Source: Epilithonimonas lactis (GTDB taxonomy: Bacteria; Bacteroidota; Bacteroidia; Flavobacteriales; Weeksellaceae). Taken from it: DNA of 64,000 nt. Positions within the stretch are counted from its first letter, which is position 1, and each line of letters opens with the position of its first letter. The notes beneath the pieces were generated by a model. It was given only the letters and a program-made list of their open reading frames with translations, was not told the origin of the DNA and made no database searches. The stretch lies in contig NZ_FOFI01000006.1 of the NCBI RefSeq assembly GCF_900110605.1, positions 1 to 64,000 of the forward strand, written 5' to 3'. A program made the position numbers and the translations under genes. Positions 53,329-62,675 of the stretch are shown here, one piece after another.

Positions 53329-54405
53329 TTATTTCCCAGTGACAGGATTTTTTCGTTCATAAGTCTGGTCATCAAAACTGATCTTGTAATTGGATTTGAA
53401 AAGTTTGCTCGGCAAATAATAATCGGTGGTGATGATCTGCGCACCACTTTCCTTCGCCTTTTCGAATCTTGAGTAATCCTCGCTTCTCGCTTCCATCGTG
53501 TCGGCATCAGCTCTGGTCCGGATGATGTAACCTTGTTTCACGAGATCTTGGATCTTTGAACTGTCTTTTTGAGGTTCGTTCATAAACAATATCGCAGATT
53601 CTGGTGTGCCAGGAGCAGCATTGGTAAAAATCATTCTACCTTTGAGTGATGGATGATCCTTTGTGTAGAGATCTCGGTTCTCACTATTGTTGTCCAGAAC
53701 GAAAACGAATTTTCCTTTGGCATTTTTTACTTTTGGCCAATTTTTGTTTAATACAGCTTCATTCAGCGTTTTGTAAGTTCCTCTGATGTCATCTGCCGTG
53801 ATAATCTTATCTTTTCCTAAATAGTTTTTCAATTCGTTATCCAGGTCATCGAAAAGCTTAGAAGTGTAATGTTCAGGCTCGGTTCCAAATTGGTTGGCCT
53901 TGCCGTCCTTCGGTTCCAACGTGATGAAAACCGGGTCGTGGTCAGGATGTGATTCAGACCATTTTCTCAGATCTTTCAGACAATCTTCCAATGTGTAATA
54001 CCAGGTCTGATAATCGATATCGGTGATATGGATCATCTTGTAGCCAGGTTTTTTCATCTTGCCTTCCGGGTCAAAAACTTGCGTGGTTTTCACAAGGTCC
54101 AGGATTTTCGGATGCGCGTACTTTCCACCTTTACTGTCGGCATAGACATCGATCTCCAGATTTCGAAGTCCCAGATCCAGTTGTTCCGGAATGGGAATAT
54201 GCTCGTATTGGATCCTTGGTAAGAAGTTCAATGTATCTTTTTTGGAGAAATAACTGTACACTTCCGGAAGAATCGCTTTCTTGTAAGAATTGTGCGAACC
54301 GATCACCTGGATCTCATTGATTTTTAGATTGTCGAGGTTTTGAGATTGTGACCAGAAAAGATGCGTGGAAGATAAATATAGCGCAAAGAAAACTGCCTTT
54401 TTCAT
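53329..54405 (-). CDS. Phosphatidylinositol-specific phospholipase C-like enzyme (calcium-dependent C1 type)
   Basis: 358 aa from the ATG at 54405 (signal peptide MKKAVFFALYLSSTHLFWSQ; a TTG upstream would only add three residues). The catalytic His sits in VIGSHNSYKKA near residue 35. Other features are QYEHIPIPEQLDLGLRNLEI (acidic metal ligands), DPVFITLEPKDG, KFVFVLDNN, and the C-terminal IIRTRADADTMEARS and IITTDYYLPS, as in the bacterial Ca-dependent PI-PLC C1 family. It would cleave phosphodiester bonds of phosphatidylinositol-type lipids. It is convergent with the metallophosphoesterase. Substrate is inferred from family. Confidence 0.85.
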   Translation of the reverse strand: MKKAVFFALYLSSTHLFWSQSQNLDNLKINEIQVIGSHNSYKKAILPEVYSYFSKKDTLNFLPRIQYEHIPIPEQLDLGLRNLEIDVYADSKGGKYAHPKILDLVKTTQVFDPEGKMKKPGYKMIHITDIDYQTWYYTLEDCLKDLRKWSESHPDHDPVFITLEPKDGKANQFGTEPEHYTSKLFDDLDNELKNYLGKDKIITADDIRGTYKTLNEAVLNKNWPKVKNAKGKFVFVLDNNSENRDLYTKDHPSLKGRMIFTNAAPGTPESAILFMNEPQKDSSKIQDLVKQGYIIRTRADADTMEARSEDYSRFEKAKESGAQIITTDYYLPSKLFKSNYKISFDDQTYERKNPVTGK

Positions 54406-54743
54406 TCTTATCAAATTTTATGAAGGCGAAATTAGGAACTCTCTATTTCCTGAAGTTTATCGATTGTGTTAAGTGTTTTTTAAGATTATGTGAATGACGA
54501 AAAACGCGCGTATATAAATTATAAAATGGGATTATTATTCATCTTTCGAGCATTTTATTCTGTTATTAATTATTTATTTTAACATAATATTCTGTTAAAC
54601 TAAATTCCGAACAAAGCAATTTACTTTGTATCCCGAAAATAAAAATCAAACGTTTGCTTTAAAAATAAAAAACCACTGTTGCGGGAACAACAGCGGCTAT
54701 TTATCAAGCAATGTAATCTCTAACAATTACTTTACTTAATGAC
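54406..54743 (+). other. Divergent intergenic region between the PI-PLC-like gene and SusC 2
   Basis: 338 bp without a gene, AT-rich. It must hold promoters for both neighbours. A near -7 box (TTTACTTTG, 54620-54628) is seen on the + side without a convincing TTG. The hairpin at 54673-54696 is described separately. Nothing else stands out. Confidence 0.5.
54673..54696. terminator. Orphan GC-rich hairpin in the SusC 2 leader
   Basis: CCACTGTTG / CAACAGCGG form a 9-bp stem (one A-C mismatch) around CGGGAA. Read on the - strand it is followed by TTTTTTATTTTT and looks like a terminator, though no - strand gene ends here. On the + strand it is a structured leader element 48 bp before susC. Confidence 0.5.
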
Positions 54744-57700
54744 ATGTACCACAAAATTAATTTATTTAAATTTAAAAAGCTAATTCCTGTAGCAATACTT
54801 TTTTTGGTGGCAAACCAGGCAAGTGCAGAAGGGCTGAATGCAAAGTATCCTGTTTTTTCGCAGGTCAATGAGACGATCACTGGAAAAGTGGTGAAACAAG
54901 ACGGTTCCGCAGCAGAAGGAGCGACCGTAACCATCGTAGAAACTGGCGCTACGACCACAACCGATGCATCTGGAAATTTTACTATTTCCGCCAATATCGG
55001 ACAGACCTTGTCCATTTCTTATGACGGGAATGAGCAACTCATCAAGATTGCAAGCACTTCTGTTTCCGTGACGTTACAATCCAAAGACACCACGATTGCC
55101 GAGGTGATGCTAGTAGGTTACGGTTCTCAAAAAAAGTCGGATATGACGGGCGCTGTGAGCCAATTGAAGGCAGAACAGTTCAAAGAAGGGATGAACATCT
55201 CGGTTGACAATCTGATGCAAGGGAAGATCGCTGGTGTCCGCGTTGTACAATCAAGCGGCGAGCCTGGTGCCGGCGTGAATGTTTCTATCCGAGGCATTGG
55301 ATCTATCAGAAGCGGAAGTACACCACTTTTCGTGGTAGATGGCGTTCCTTTGAGTAACGATGCCGTAAGTGCTTCCAGTCCCAACGTTGGTCTTGGAAAC
55401 ACACAGGCCAAAAACCCACTTAACTTTTTGAACACCTCAGACATCGAATCCATCACGGTTTTAAAGGATGCTTCTGCAGCCGCGATCTATGGTGCAAGAG
55501 GTTCCAACGGTGTGGTTTTGGTGACCACGAAAAGAGGTAAAAAAGGTGAACCTATTTTTACTTACGATACTTATTTAGGTTTTTCTTCTGTCATCAAAAA
55601 ATTAGATCTGATGTCGGCAGACCAGTATAGAGCTGCCATTGTCGATAAGTCATATGACCACGGTGGAAGCACAGATTGGCAAGATGAGATCTACCGTACT
55701 GCCGCTTCTCAAAATCATTCGGTTTCCTTTTCAAAGTCTACAGACACAGGAAGTTACTTTGCTTCATTGTCGCATATGGATCAGGATGGGATCGTTAAAA
55801 ATAGCGATTTCAAAAGAACGACGGCGCGTATCAATGCAGAAGAATCATTCTTTGACAACAAACGTTTGAAAGTTAAATTAAACTTGACAGCGAGTGACAT
55901 CAAAGAAAACGGAATTCCAAATGGTGCAAACGCAGGATCGGACGGTCAAGTGATCATCCATGCTTTGATGGCCAATCCGACGCGTTCTTTGTATGATGAA
56001 AACGGAAACTACACCAATTTCAACATGAACGCACATTACAATCCGTTGTATTTGCTCAGTGTTTATACTGATAAGACCAATACTTTCCGCGTCTTAGGAA
56101 ACACAGAAGCAACATTGAGACTATTGCCTGGACTTAATTATAAATTAAATCTAGGGATTGACAGAACAATGTCCGAAAGAAACACCACAATGTACCCAAA
56201 CATTACCGACAGAACGCCGAAAGGAATGTATGTACAGGCCAATCTGGATTCTTACAATGTTTTGTTGGAACATTATCTGACCTATGATCTCAATCTGAAT
56301 AGACATAATTTCAATATTCTAGGTGGTTTTTCTTATCAGAAATTCAAGTTTTCAGGAACGTATTACGGTGTCAGAAATATCGCTGATCAAAATGCCGGCA
56401 TCTCTCCAGAGCTGAATCCGGGATATTCGGGCGATGTTTTCATTCCGTCTCCGGGTTACGCGCAGGAGAATGAGTTGCAGTCCTATTTCGGAAGGGTGAA
56501 TTATAATTTTGATAAAAAATACCTTTTGACGGCTTCCATCAGAGCTGACGGCTCCACACGTTTCGGGGAAAACAACAAATATGGTTATTTTCCATCGGTT
56601 GCGGTAGGTTGGACGATGTCTAATGAGAATTTCCTTCAGGATTCTCAAATCGTTAATGAATTAAAATTAAGAGGAAGTTGGGGACAAACTGGTAACCAAG
56701 AAGTTCCGAACAAATTGACACAGGCTAGTTATTCACTTTCGCAAGGTGCCGGTTATTATTTATATGATAATTTGAATCTCCTCAATGGTTTCACCGTAAA
56801 CAGAACTGCGAATCCTGACCTGAGATGGGAAGTTGTAGAGCAAACCAACATTGGAGCGGATTTCAGTTTGTGGCAAAACAAACTTTACGGATCGGTAGAA
56901 TATTACAACAAAATTACCAAAGACCCGATCCTAAATATTCCTTCAAAAGTATTGAGCCCAACAACCACGGTCTACACCAATGTAGATGGAGAAATCGTGA
57001 ACAAAGGTTTTGAGGTGACTTTAGGTTCGGATATCATCCGCAAGGATAATTTTACATGGACAGTGGATGTCAATGGTGCAACCGTGAACAATGTAGTGAG
57101 AAATCTACCTGTTTCCGAGATCTATTCCGGCGAAGTTTCTGGTCCTGGAATGTCGGGTGTGACGGCCAATATTTATAAAAATGGCTACGAAGCTGGTTCA
57201 TTTATTATGCTAAATTACCTTGGAATCGATGCTGACGGAAAGTACATTTATGAAGATGTGGACGGCGACGGAACGATTGGACCAAAAGACAGAAAGATCT
57301 TTGAAGGCGCCATTCCAAATCTCACATTCGGACTTAATTCTTACATGCGCTACAAGAAAATCGATTTTGGATTTTCTTTCATCGGACAAACAGGTGGTTA
57401 CCTTGTGAACAATACGGCTTTGAACCTCAATATCAACAATTTGGCATCAGACAGAAACCTTCTCACAAATTTCTATGAGTCAGGGGCAAGTCCTACCAAC
57501 CAGCCACAGTTGTCTTCGCTTTATCTGGAGAAATCAGATTTCCTCCGTCTGAATAATTTGAGAGTTGGGTACACATTCGACAGCACTCAACTGAAATGGA
57601 TGAAAAGTCTCAATCTTTATGTAAGTGCTCAGAATCTTTGGACCATTACAAATTATACAGGTTACGATCCTCTTGTGGATACCAATAAGCAGGCAGCCGG

Positions 57701-57779
57701 CAATCAGTCTTTGGGAATTGATTATACAACTTACCCGTCTGCAAAAACCTTTTTATTTGGAGCAACTGTTAAATTTTAA
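54744..57779 (+). CDS. SusC/RagA-type TonB-dependent outer-membrane transporter 2
   Basis: 1011 aa. Signal peptide (KKLIPVAILFLVANQASA). A carboxypeptidase-D-like repeat precedes the plug (ITGKVVKQDGSAAEGATVTI...GNFTISANIGQTLSI, ~43-110). The plug then shows EVMLVGYGSQKKSDMTGAVS, LMQGKIAGVRVV, VSIRGIGS, LFVVDGVPL and ESITVLKDASAAAIYGARGSNGVVLVTTKRG. The barrel ends AKTFLFGATVKF. It is the canonical long SusC, paired with SusD 96 bp downstream. Substrate is unknown; neighbouring phosphoesterase and PI-PLC-like genes may hint at a phospholipid-derived compound. Confidence 0.95.
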   Translation: MYHKINLFKFKKLIPVAILFLVANQASAEGLNAKYPVFSQVNETITGKVVKQDGSAAEGATVTIVETGATTTTDASGNFTISANIGQTLSISYDGNEQLIKIASTSVSVTLQSKDTTIAEVMLVGYGSQKKSDMTGAVSQLKAEQFKEGMNISVDNLMQGKIAGVRVVQSSGEPGAGVNVSIRGIGSIRSGSTPLFVVDGVPLSNDAVSASSPNVGLGNTQAKNPLNFLNTSDIESITVLKDASAAAIYGARGSNGVVLVTTKRGKKGEPIFTYDTYLGFSSVIKKLDLMSADQYRAAIVDKSYDHGGSTDWQDEIYRTAASQNHSVSFSKSTDTGSYFASLSHMDQDGIVKNSDFKRTTARINAEESFFDNKRLKVKLNLTASDIKENGIPNGANAGSDGQVIIHALMANPTRSLYDENGNYTNFNMNAHYNPLYLLSVYTDKTNTFRVLGNTEATLRLLPGLNYKLNLGIDRTMSERNTTMYPNITDRTPKGMYVQANLDSYNVLLEHYLTYDLNLNRHNFNILGGFSYQKFKFSGTYYGVRNIADQNAGISPELNPGYSGDVFIPSPGYAQENELQSYFGRVNYNFDKKYLLTASIRADGSTRFGENNKYGYFPSVAVGWTMSNENFLQDSQIVNELKLRGSWGQTGNQEVPNKLTQASYSLSQGAGYYLYDNLNLLNGFTVNRTANPDLRWEVVEQTNIGADFSLWQNKLYGSVEYYNKITKDPILNIPSKVLSPTTTVYTNVDGEIVNKGFEVTLGSDIIRKDNFTWTVDVNGATVNNVVRNLPVSEIYSGEVSGPGMSGVTANIYKNGYEAGSFIMLNYLGIDADGKYIYEDVDGDGTIGPKDRKIFEGAIPNLTFGLNSYMRYKKIDFGFSFIGQTGGYLVNNTALNLNINNLASDRNLLTNFYESGASPTNQPQLSSLYLEKSDFLRLNNLRVGYTFDSTQLKWMKSLNLYVSAQNLWTITNYTGYDPLVDTNKQAAGNQSLGIDYTTYPSAKTFLFGATVKF

Positions 57780-57781
57780 TT

Positions 57782-57883
57782 AATCTAATTATGAAATCGC
57801 CTTGATTCCGAAACGCAGGCAGACAATGAAGATAGAGCGATAACATATGACAAACAAAAACAATAAAATCTAATTATGAAATC
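57782..57883 (+). repeat. 17-bp direct repeat flanking the SusD 2 start
   Basis: AATCTAATTATGAAATC occurs at 57782-57798 and again at 57867-57883, where its ATG is the susD start. The first copy's ATG opens a frame of four codons (ATG AAA TCG CCT TGA). The intervening 68 bp look unremarkable. It resembles a duplicated start region or a recombination scar. Confidence 0.7.
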
Positions 57884-59636
57884 TAAATTTTTAAATATAA
57901 ATCTGCCGTTACTGGCAATATTATCTATAGGAATTCTTAGCTGTACAAATCTGGAAGAACAGGTGATAGATGAAGTTCTAGGTTCGGAGACTTCGGCCCC
58001 GGAAAGTGCATTGGCAGCTGCATACGGACAATTGGGAGACGGAACATTTGTGGATCACGGGAATGTTTTCGCTTTGCAGGAATATTCTACTGATGAAGCA
58101 TTGCTACCAACCAGAGGAAGCGACTGGGGCGACGGCGGAAAATGGCGCGCCATGCACGAGTTCACTTGGGATGCCAACAATGACGTAGTGAAGACAACTT
58201 GGAATAATTTGACACTTGGGATCACCAAATCTCTGACCGCAATCCGAAGTATAGAAAAAAGCAACGTGAGCGAGAAGGCTTTATTTTTGGCAGAAGCAAA
58301 AGCACTGTTGGCTTTCTACACGTACAACACGCTGGAAATGTACGGTCAAGCGCCTTATAGAGATCCTGCTGACCTGAACGCACCTATCGAGATCAAAAAA
58401 GCAGATACTTCGATAGATGAACTCATCACCGAAGTTGAATCCCTGATCCCAAACTTGGCAAACTTCAAAGCGCAAAATACACACGCCGGTAGATTTACAA
58501 AGCAGGCAGCGTACGCTTTCCTTGCAGACATGTACCTCAACAGAGCGGTCTTGAAAAAGAGAGAAGCGGCATCTTTTGATTTCTTGCAACCAGCAGTTAG
58601 CGGAACAGGAAACGACATGGACAAAGTGATCGAGTATTCCAACCTGATCATCAACTCTGGATTTTTCAGTTTAGAGTCCAATTACTTCCATAATTTTGAC
58701 ATCAATAATGGCGATAGCAAAGAGATGATCTTCTCCATCGTTCAGAAGAAAAACTCCAATAGAAATGCAGACAACGACTTGGCTTACATGTCTATGGAAA
58801 GAATCCAAAAACCTTCTCCCGACAACAGAGGAACCAATGCGAATTGCATCACGCCAGAATTTTATAACACTTGGGTAGGCAATTTCAGTGATCCTCGTTT
58901 TCACAGAACTTATCAATATGCGGATGGCACTTGGTTCAGAAATGATGGGACAGACGTTAGCGTACCATCAACGAGCAAAGTAGAAGGCACCGGAAAACCT
59001 TGGTTCCACTTCAACAGAGGTTTGCAGGTAGGTCAGCAATATGGACCAAAGATCCTTGCCAACGGAAATTTTGATATGACAGCAGATGAAAGGATCAAAG
59101 TCTATAAGTTATATACCGAGAAAAATACAACCTTGGCTGCAGACTTCACACCGGAACTTAATTTTGATAAGCCAATGGAATCTGTACTGACACAATCGCA
59201 GATCAACAAAGGTGTGAGAAATTTCAAATTCGAGTTTGATCCCGGATATGGAAACAACGGAACCAGTGGCATGGATGTGCCATTGTACAGATTGGGAACG
59301 ATCTACATGATGAGAGCAGAAGCCTATTTCAGAAAGAGCAATGTAGGAGCAGCTCTAGCCGATGTCAACATTCTAAGAACCAGTAGAACGCGTGAGGCAT
59401 TGTACGGCAATGCGCCAGGTGTAGCGATCGCAGAACTGACGGCAACCAAACTACTGAACGAGTCAGGCTACGAATTGTACTGGGAAATGTACAGAAGAAA
59501 AGCTTTGATCAGATTTGGAAGGTTTGACATTGCAGGAACAGCAAAACCAGCTTCGCAACCATACAGAAGAATATTTCCAATTCCACAGGCAACATTGGAT
59601 GCATCAAAGGAATTTAGCCAAAATCCTGGATACTAG
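57876..59636 (+). CDS. SusD/RagB-type nutrient-binding lipoprotein 2
   Basis: 586 aa. Lipoprotein signal with lipobox ILSC (Cys23), then TNLEEQVIDE. RagB/SusD features: YGQLGDGTFVDHGNVFAL, the helical EAKALLAFYTYNTLEMYGQAPY motif, FTKQAAYAFLADMYLNRAVL, YMMRAEAYFRKSNVGAALADVNILR, and the C-terminal WEMYRRKALIRFGRF and RRIFPIPQATLDAS. Larger than SusD 1 and only distantly related to it. It caps the SusC 2 barrel. A terminator follows after 32 bp. Confidence 0.94.
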   Translation: MKSKFLNINLPLLAILSIGILSCTNLEEQVIDEVLGSETSAPESALAAAYGQLGDGTFVDHGNVFALQEYSTDEALLPTRGSDWGDGGKWRAMHEFTWDANNDVVKTTWNNLTLGITKSLTAIRSIEKSNVSEKALFLAEAKALLAFYTYNTLEMYGQAPYRDPADLNAPIEIKKADTSIDELITEVESLIPNLANFKAQNTHAGRFTKQAAYAFLADMYLNRAVLKKREAASFDFLQPAVSGTGNDMDKVIEYSNLIINSGFFSLESNYFHNFDINNGDSKEMIFSIVQKKNSNRNADNDLAYMSMERIQKPSPDNRGTNANCITPEFYNTWVGNFSDPRFHRTYQYADGTWFRNDGTDVSVPSTSKVEGTGKPWFHFNRGLQVGQQYGPKILANGNFDMTADERIKVYKLYTEKNTTLAADFTPELNFDKPMESVLTQSQINKGVRNFKFEFDPGYGNNGTSGMDVPLYRLGTIYMMRAEAYFRKSNVGAALADVNILRTSRTREALYGNAPGVAIAELTATKLLNESGYELYWEMYRRKALIRFGRFDIAGTAKPASQPYRRIFPIPQATLDASKEFSQNPGY

Positions 59637-59668
59637 TTCACCTGAAATCAACTTAATTTTATTGAAAC

Positions 59669-59702
59669 AAAAAGCGAAGGGATTTATTCTCTTCGCTTTT
59701 TT
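59669..59702. terminator. Bidirectional terminator after SusD 2
   Basis: AAAAAGCGAAG pairs with CTTCGCTTTTT, extended inward by GG/TC pairs to a loop TTTAT. T runs on both strands serve susD 2 and the convergent histidine kinase gene. Confidence 0.85.
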
Positions 59703-59746
59703 ATTTGATATTTAATATTAATAATCTCCAATAAGGAACTTGATAA

Positions 59747-61471
59747 TCAAATCGATTTTAAGTTAAAGTAAAATTTACTTCCATTTCCCAATTCACTATC
59801 CACCAATATTTTACCACCTTGCGCTTCAATGAATTGTTTACTAATACTAAGCCCAAGACCTGTACCCTCTTTTTTGGTTCCCGGGATTTTGAAATAGCGA
59901 TCAAAAACCTTAGAAAGATATTGTGAAGGAATGCCTTGACCCTTGTCGATAACGGCAAATTGAATCCTGCCCTCAACTTTAATGACATTCAATTCTATCT
60001 CGGAATTATCGTGAGAATAGCGCACCGCGTTTGACAGTAGATTGTTCAGAACCCAAGATGTTTTCTCAGCATCAGCCAAAACTTCCTTCAGACCATTTTC
60101 TATATTGATCTTGAAAATAATGTGCTTCTGCTCTGCTGCCGATTTGTTTGCATTAATCGCATCCTCGATGATCATCCTAATATCAGAGGCTTGTATGTTT
60201 AGCTGTATTGCACCACTTTCTATTTGTGTGATATTCAAAAGTTCGCCCGTGATCTTCAGTAACCTGTTAGCGTCTTCTTTGATGCCATTGACAAGCGTTT
60301 TCTGTTCGTCATTCATTATTCCGATCTGTTTATTTTCCAACAATTGAAGTCCCATTTGGATGGATGAGATCGGCGTTTTGAACTCATGTGAAACTGTTCC
60401 CAGAAAATTGGTTTTGGCTAGATCCAATTCTTTAAATGGCGTAATATTCCTCAACATGATCACTTGCCCTATGAATTGGCTCTCCTTCTCTCCCGTCGGA
60501 ACCACGTTGATATCGATGATCTCTTTTTCGAAATAACTTTCTTTCCCATCGGCGTAGATCTTCATTGTTTCGCTCTTGTTGTAGCCATTTTCCTGAATGA
60601 TATCCTTGATGATGGTTCTCACAAGATCATTCGTCACAGCCACATCCTGAATCAGTTTTCCTACGAAGTTTTCTTTTCTAAGACCTGCGATCTTCAGGGC
60701 TTCATCATTGACGAAAAGGACTTTTTTGCCTTCATCAATGCCTATCACAGGATCGTGCATATTATCGATCAAAGTTTCGATGCGGCGTTTTCCACGGATG
60801 ATCTTGTCCAGCTTGCTTTCAGAATATTCCTGAAGTTTCTCGGCCATGATGTTAAAAGACATTGCCAGATCACCGAACTCACTTTTGCTTTCAAAATGAA
60901 CCCGTTCTTTGTAATTCTGATTTGCGATCTGTTTGATACTTCCTGTCAGGACCTGAATTGGATTGGCAATATTGGAAGGCAGATTCACCATCATGATAAA
61001 GGCGATGATGAAGCACAACATTCCTGCAGCTGAAATGATGGCAATTGCGCTTTTCGCGGTCGCATCAGCCACACTACTTTTATGCTCGATGGCGACCATA
61101 TTGAGTTGCATCAGCTCGGCAATATCTCTTCTGATGGATGACAGTAGTTTGGGATTGTCTGATTTTTGTTTTAATAATAGAAAATGCGTGGCAATATTTT
61201 CTGTCGCTTCCTTCTCGCCAGGTTCGGTCACATTTTTCTTTTGTTTTTCGAGATGCCTTTCGAAAACACCGAAGGCCGCAGAATCGGAACTGATCTCTTC
61301 CAAGGCCAGCAGCATATTTCTGGAATATTGCAGTGTATTGTAATTGGCTACCAATATGTTATTGGTATCTTTTTTCAGTTGATTGATGTACCAGCCGCTG
61401 AGCACAGAAAGCACGATGATCATTAAAAAAAGCAAGCCTACGCCAGCGTTGAGTTTTGTTTTGATTTTCAT
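59747..61471 (-). CDS. Sensor histidine kinase of the kdp locus (HAMP-PAS-HisKA)
   Basis: 574 aa. Two membrane helices (~10-30 and 142-164) enclose a helical periplasmic sensor. HAMP (~165-220, ANPIQVLTGSIKQIANQNY) and PAS (~235-345) follow, then HisKA with phospho-acceptor His near 360 (GTVSHEFKTPISS), and the ATPase with N box ADAEKTSWVLNNLLSNAVRY, G1 IDKGQGIP and G2 EGTGLGLSI. It starts 7 bp downstream of the KdpD N-terminal gene, so it probably supplies the kinase half of a split KdpD. A cognate response regulator is not in the window. Confidence 0.88.
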   Translation of the reverse strand: MKIKTKLNAGVGLLFLMIIVLSVLSGWYINQLKKDTNNILVANYNTLQYSRNMLLALEEISSDSAAFGVFERHLEKQKKNVTEPGEKEATENIATHFLLLKQKSDNPKLLSSIRRDIAELMQLNMVAIEHKSSVADATAKSAIAIISAAGMLCFIIAFIMMVNLPSNIANPIQVLTGSIKQIANQNYKERVHFESKSEFGDLAMSFNIMAEKLQEYSESKLDKIIRGKRRIETLIDNMHDPVIGIDEGKKVLFVNDEALKIAGLRKENFVGKLIQDVAVTNDLVRTIIKDIIQENGYNKSETMKIYADGKESYFEKEIIDINVVPTGEKESQFIGQVIMLRNITPFKELDLAKTNFLGTVSHEFKTPISSIQMGLQLLENKQIGIMNDEQKTLVNGIKEDANRLLKITGELLNITQIESGAIQLNIQASDIRMIIEDAINANKSAAEQKHIIFKINIENGLKEVLADAEKTSWVLNNLLSNAVRYSHDNSEIELNVIKVEGRIQFAVIDKGQGIPSQYLSKVFDRYFKIPGTKKEGTGLGLSISKQFIEAQGGKILVDSELGNGSKFYFNLKSI

Positions 61472-61478
61472 TTTAATT

Positions 61479-62600
61479 TCAACTTAAAATTACAAGGTCG
61501 ATATTTTCCTGTGATAATTTATTCAAAAGTGAATTGAAAGTATCCGTGGCGACAATGACTTTCCAAAGATTGAGATGTGGTTTCCCGATACAAACGGTTG
61601 TAATCTTCCGCTCTTCGCATTGTTCCATGATCGCTCGTGTGACATTAGTACTTTCTACCTTGATGATCTCAGCTCCCAATTCGGTGGCTAATTTAAAGTT
61701 ATTAATCAAATGCCGTTGCTTGTCCAGCGCAATTTTATCTGCACTTTCTCTCGGGATCTGAACATAGACAAGATACCATTTGCTGTTGTAATAATTGGCC
61801 AGCCTCGCTGCTTTCCTGATGACATTCTTCGCTGTTTTTTCGTTGGAACTGATGCACGCCAGAAATTTTTCCTTTCTTATATTTTTGACATTTGAAACCT
61901 CGGTTTCCACTTTACGTTGAACCTGCGAAGCCACTTCTTTCAACGCTAGTTCGCGAAGCTGCAGGATATTGTCATTTTTGAAGAAATTGCTGAGCGCCGA
62001 ATTGATTTTGGCAGCATCGTAGATTTTTCCAGCTTTCAATCTGTCAATTAATTCTTCTGCTGTCAGATCGATGTTTACGACCTCATCGGCCTGGGCCAAA
62101 ACGCTGTCCGGAATTCTTTCCTTAACTTCGATATCAGTAATGTTTTTGACATCTTCATTCAGACTTTCGATATGTTGGATGTTGACCGCGCTGATGACAT
62201 TAATGCCCGCATCAAGGATTTCCATCACATCCTGCCAGCGTTTTTCGTTTTTGCTGCCTTCGATATTGGTGTGCGCCAATTCATCTACGATCACGACTTC
62301 TGGGCGAAGGTTGATTACTGCCTGAACATCCAATTCTTCAAGCTCTTTTCCTTTATAGAATAATTTTCTTCTCGGAATGATTGGTATTCCGTCCAGCAAA
62401 GCATGCGTTTCCTTGCGGTTGTGCGTTTCGATGTAGCCGATTTTCACATCGATGCCGTTTGTTAGTAGGGAATGCGCTTCTTGGAGCATTCGATACGTTT
62501 TTCCCACACCGGCACTCATCCCAATGTAGATCTTGAATTTCCCGCGTCTTGATTTTTTTATTAAATTAAGAAAATCCTGAGCTGACCTTTTTTCATCCAT
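61479..62600 (-). CDS. kdpD: KdpD N-terminal domain protein (split KdpD)
   Basis: 373 aa, cytoplasmic. Residues ~15-225 are the KdpD domain with Walker A-like MSAGVGKTYRML (~29-40), then GIDVKIGYIETHNRKET, PEVVIVDELAHTN and WQDVMEILDAGINVISAVNIQHIE. A universal-stress-protein domain follows (~240-373, FLACISSNEKTAKNVIRKA, CIGKPHLN). The transmembrane and kinase parts of classic KdpD are missing; the separate kinase gene 7 bp downstream provides them. Together they should sense potassium limitation or turgor and control kdpABC, encoded upstream (kdpC partly visible). Confidence 0.9.
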   Translation of the reverse strand: MDEKRSAQDFLNLIKKSRRGKFKIYIGMSAGVGKTYRMLQEAHSLLTNGIDVKIGYIETHNRKETHALLDGIPIIPRRKLFYKGKELEELDVQAVINLRPEVVIVDELAHTNIEGSKNEKRWQDVMEILDAGINVISAVNIQHIESLNEDVKNITDIEVKERIPDSVLAQADEVVNIDLTAEELIDRLKAGKIYDAAKINSALSNFFKNDNILQLRELALKEVASQVQRKVETEVSNVKNIRKEKFLACISSNEKTAKNVIRKAARLANYYNSKWYLVYVQIPRESADKIALDKQRHLINNFKLATELGAEIIKVESTNVTRAIMEQCEERKITTVCIGKPHLNLWKVIVATDTFNSLLNKLSQENIDLVILS

Positions 62601-62675
62601 AACAGATTATCTATATCAAATTTAGGTAAATCCCTTGTCAAAAATTCAACAAGGGATTTGGTAATATGGAAACTA

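Noticed and set aside
54704-55015. Antisense frame of 103 codons on the - strand over the start of SusC 2
   Set aside because: It mirrors the strongly coding susC frame and lacks independent support.
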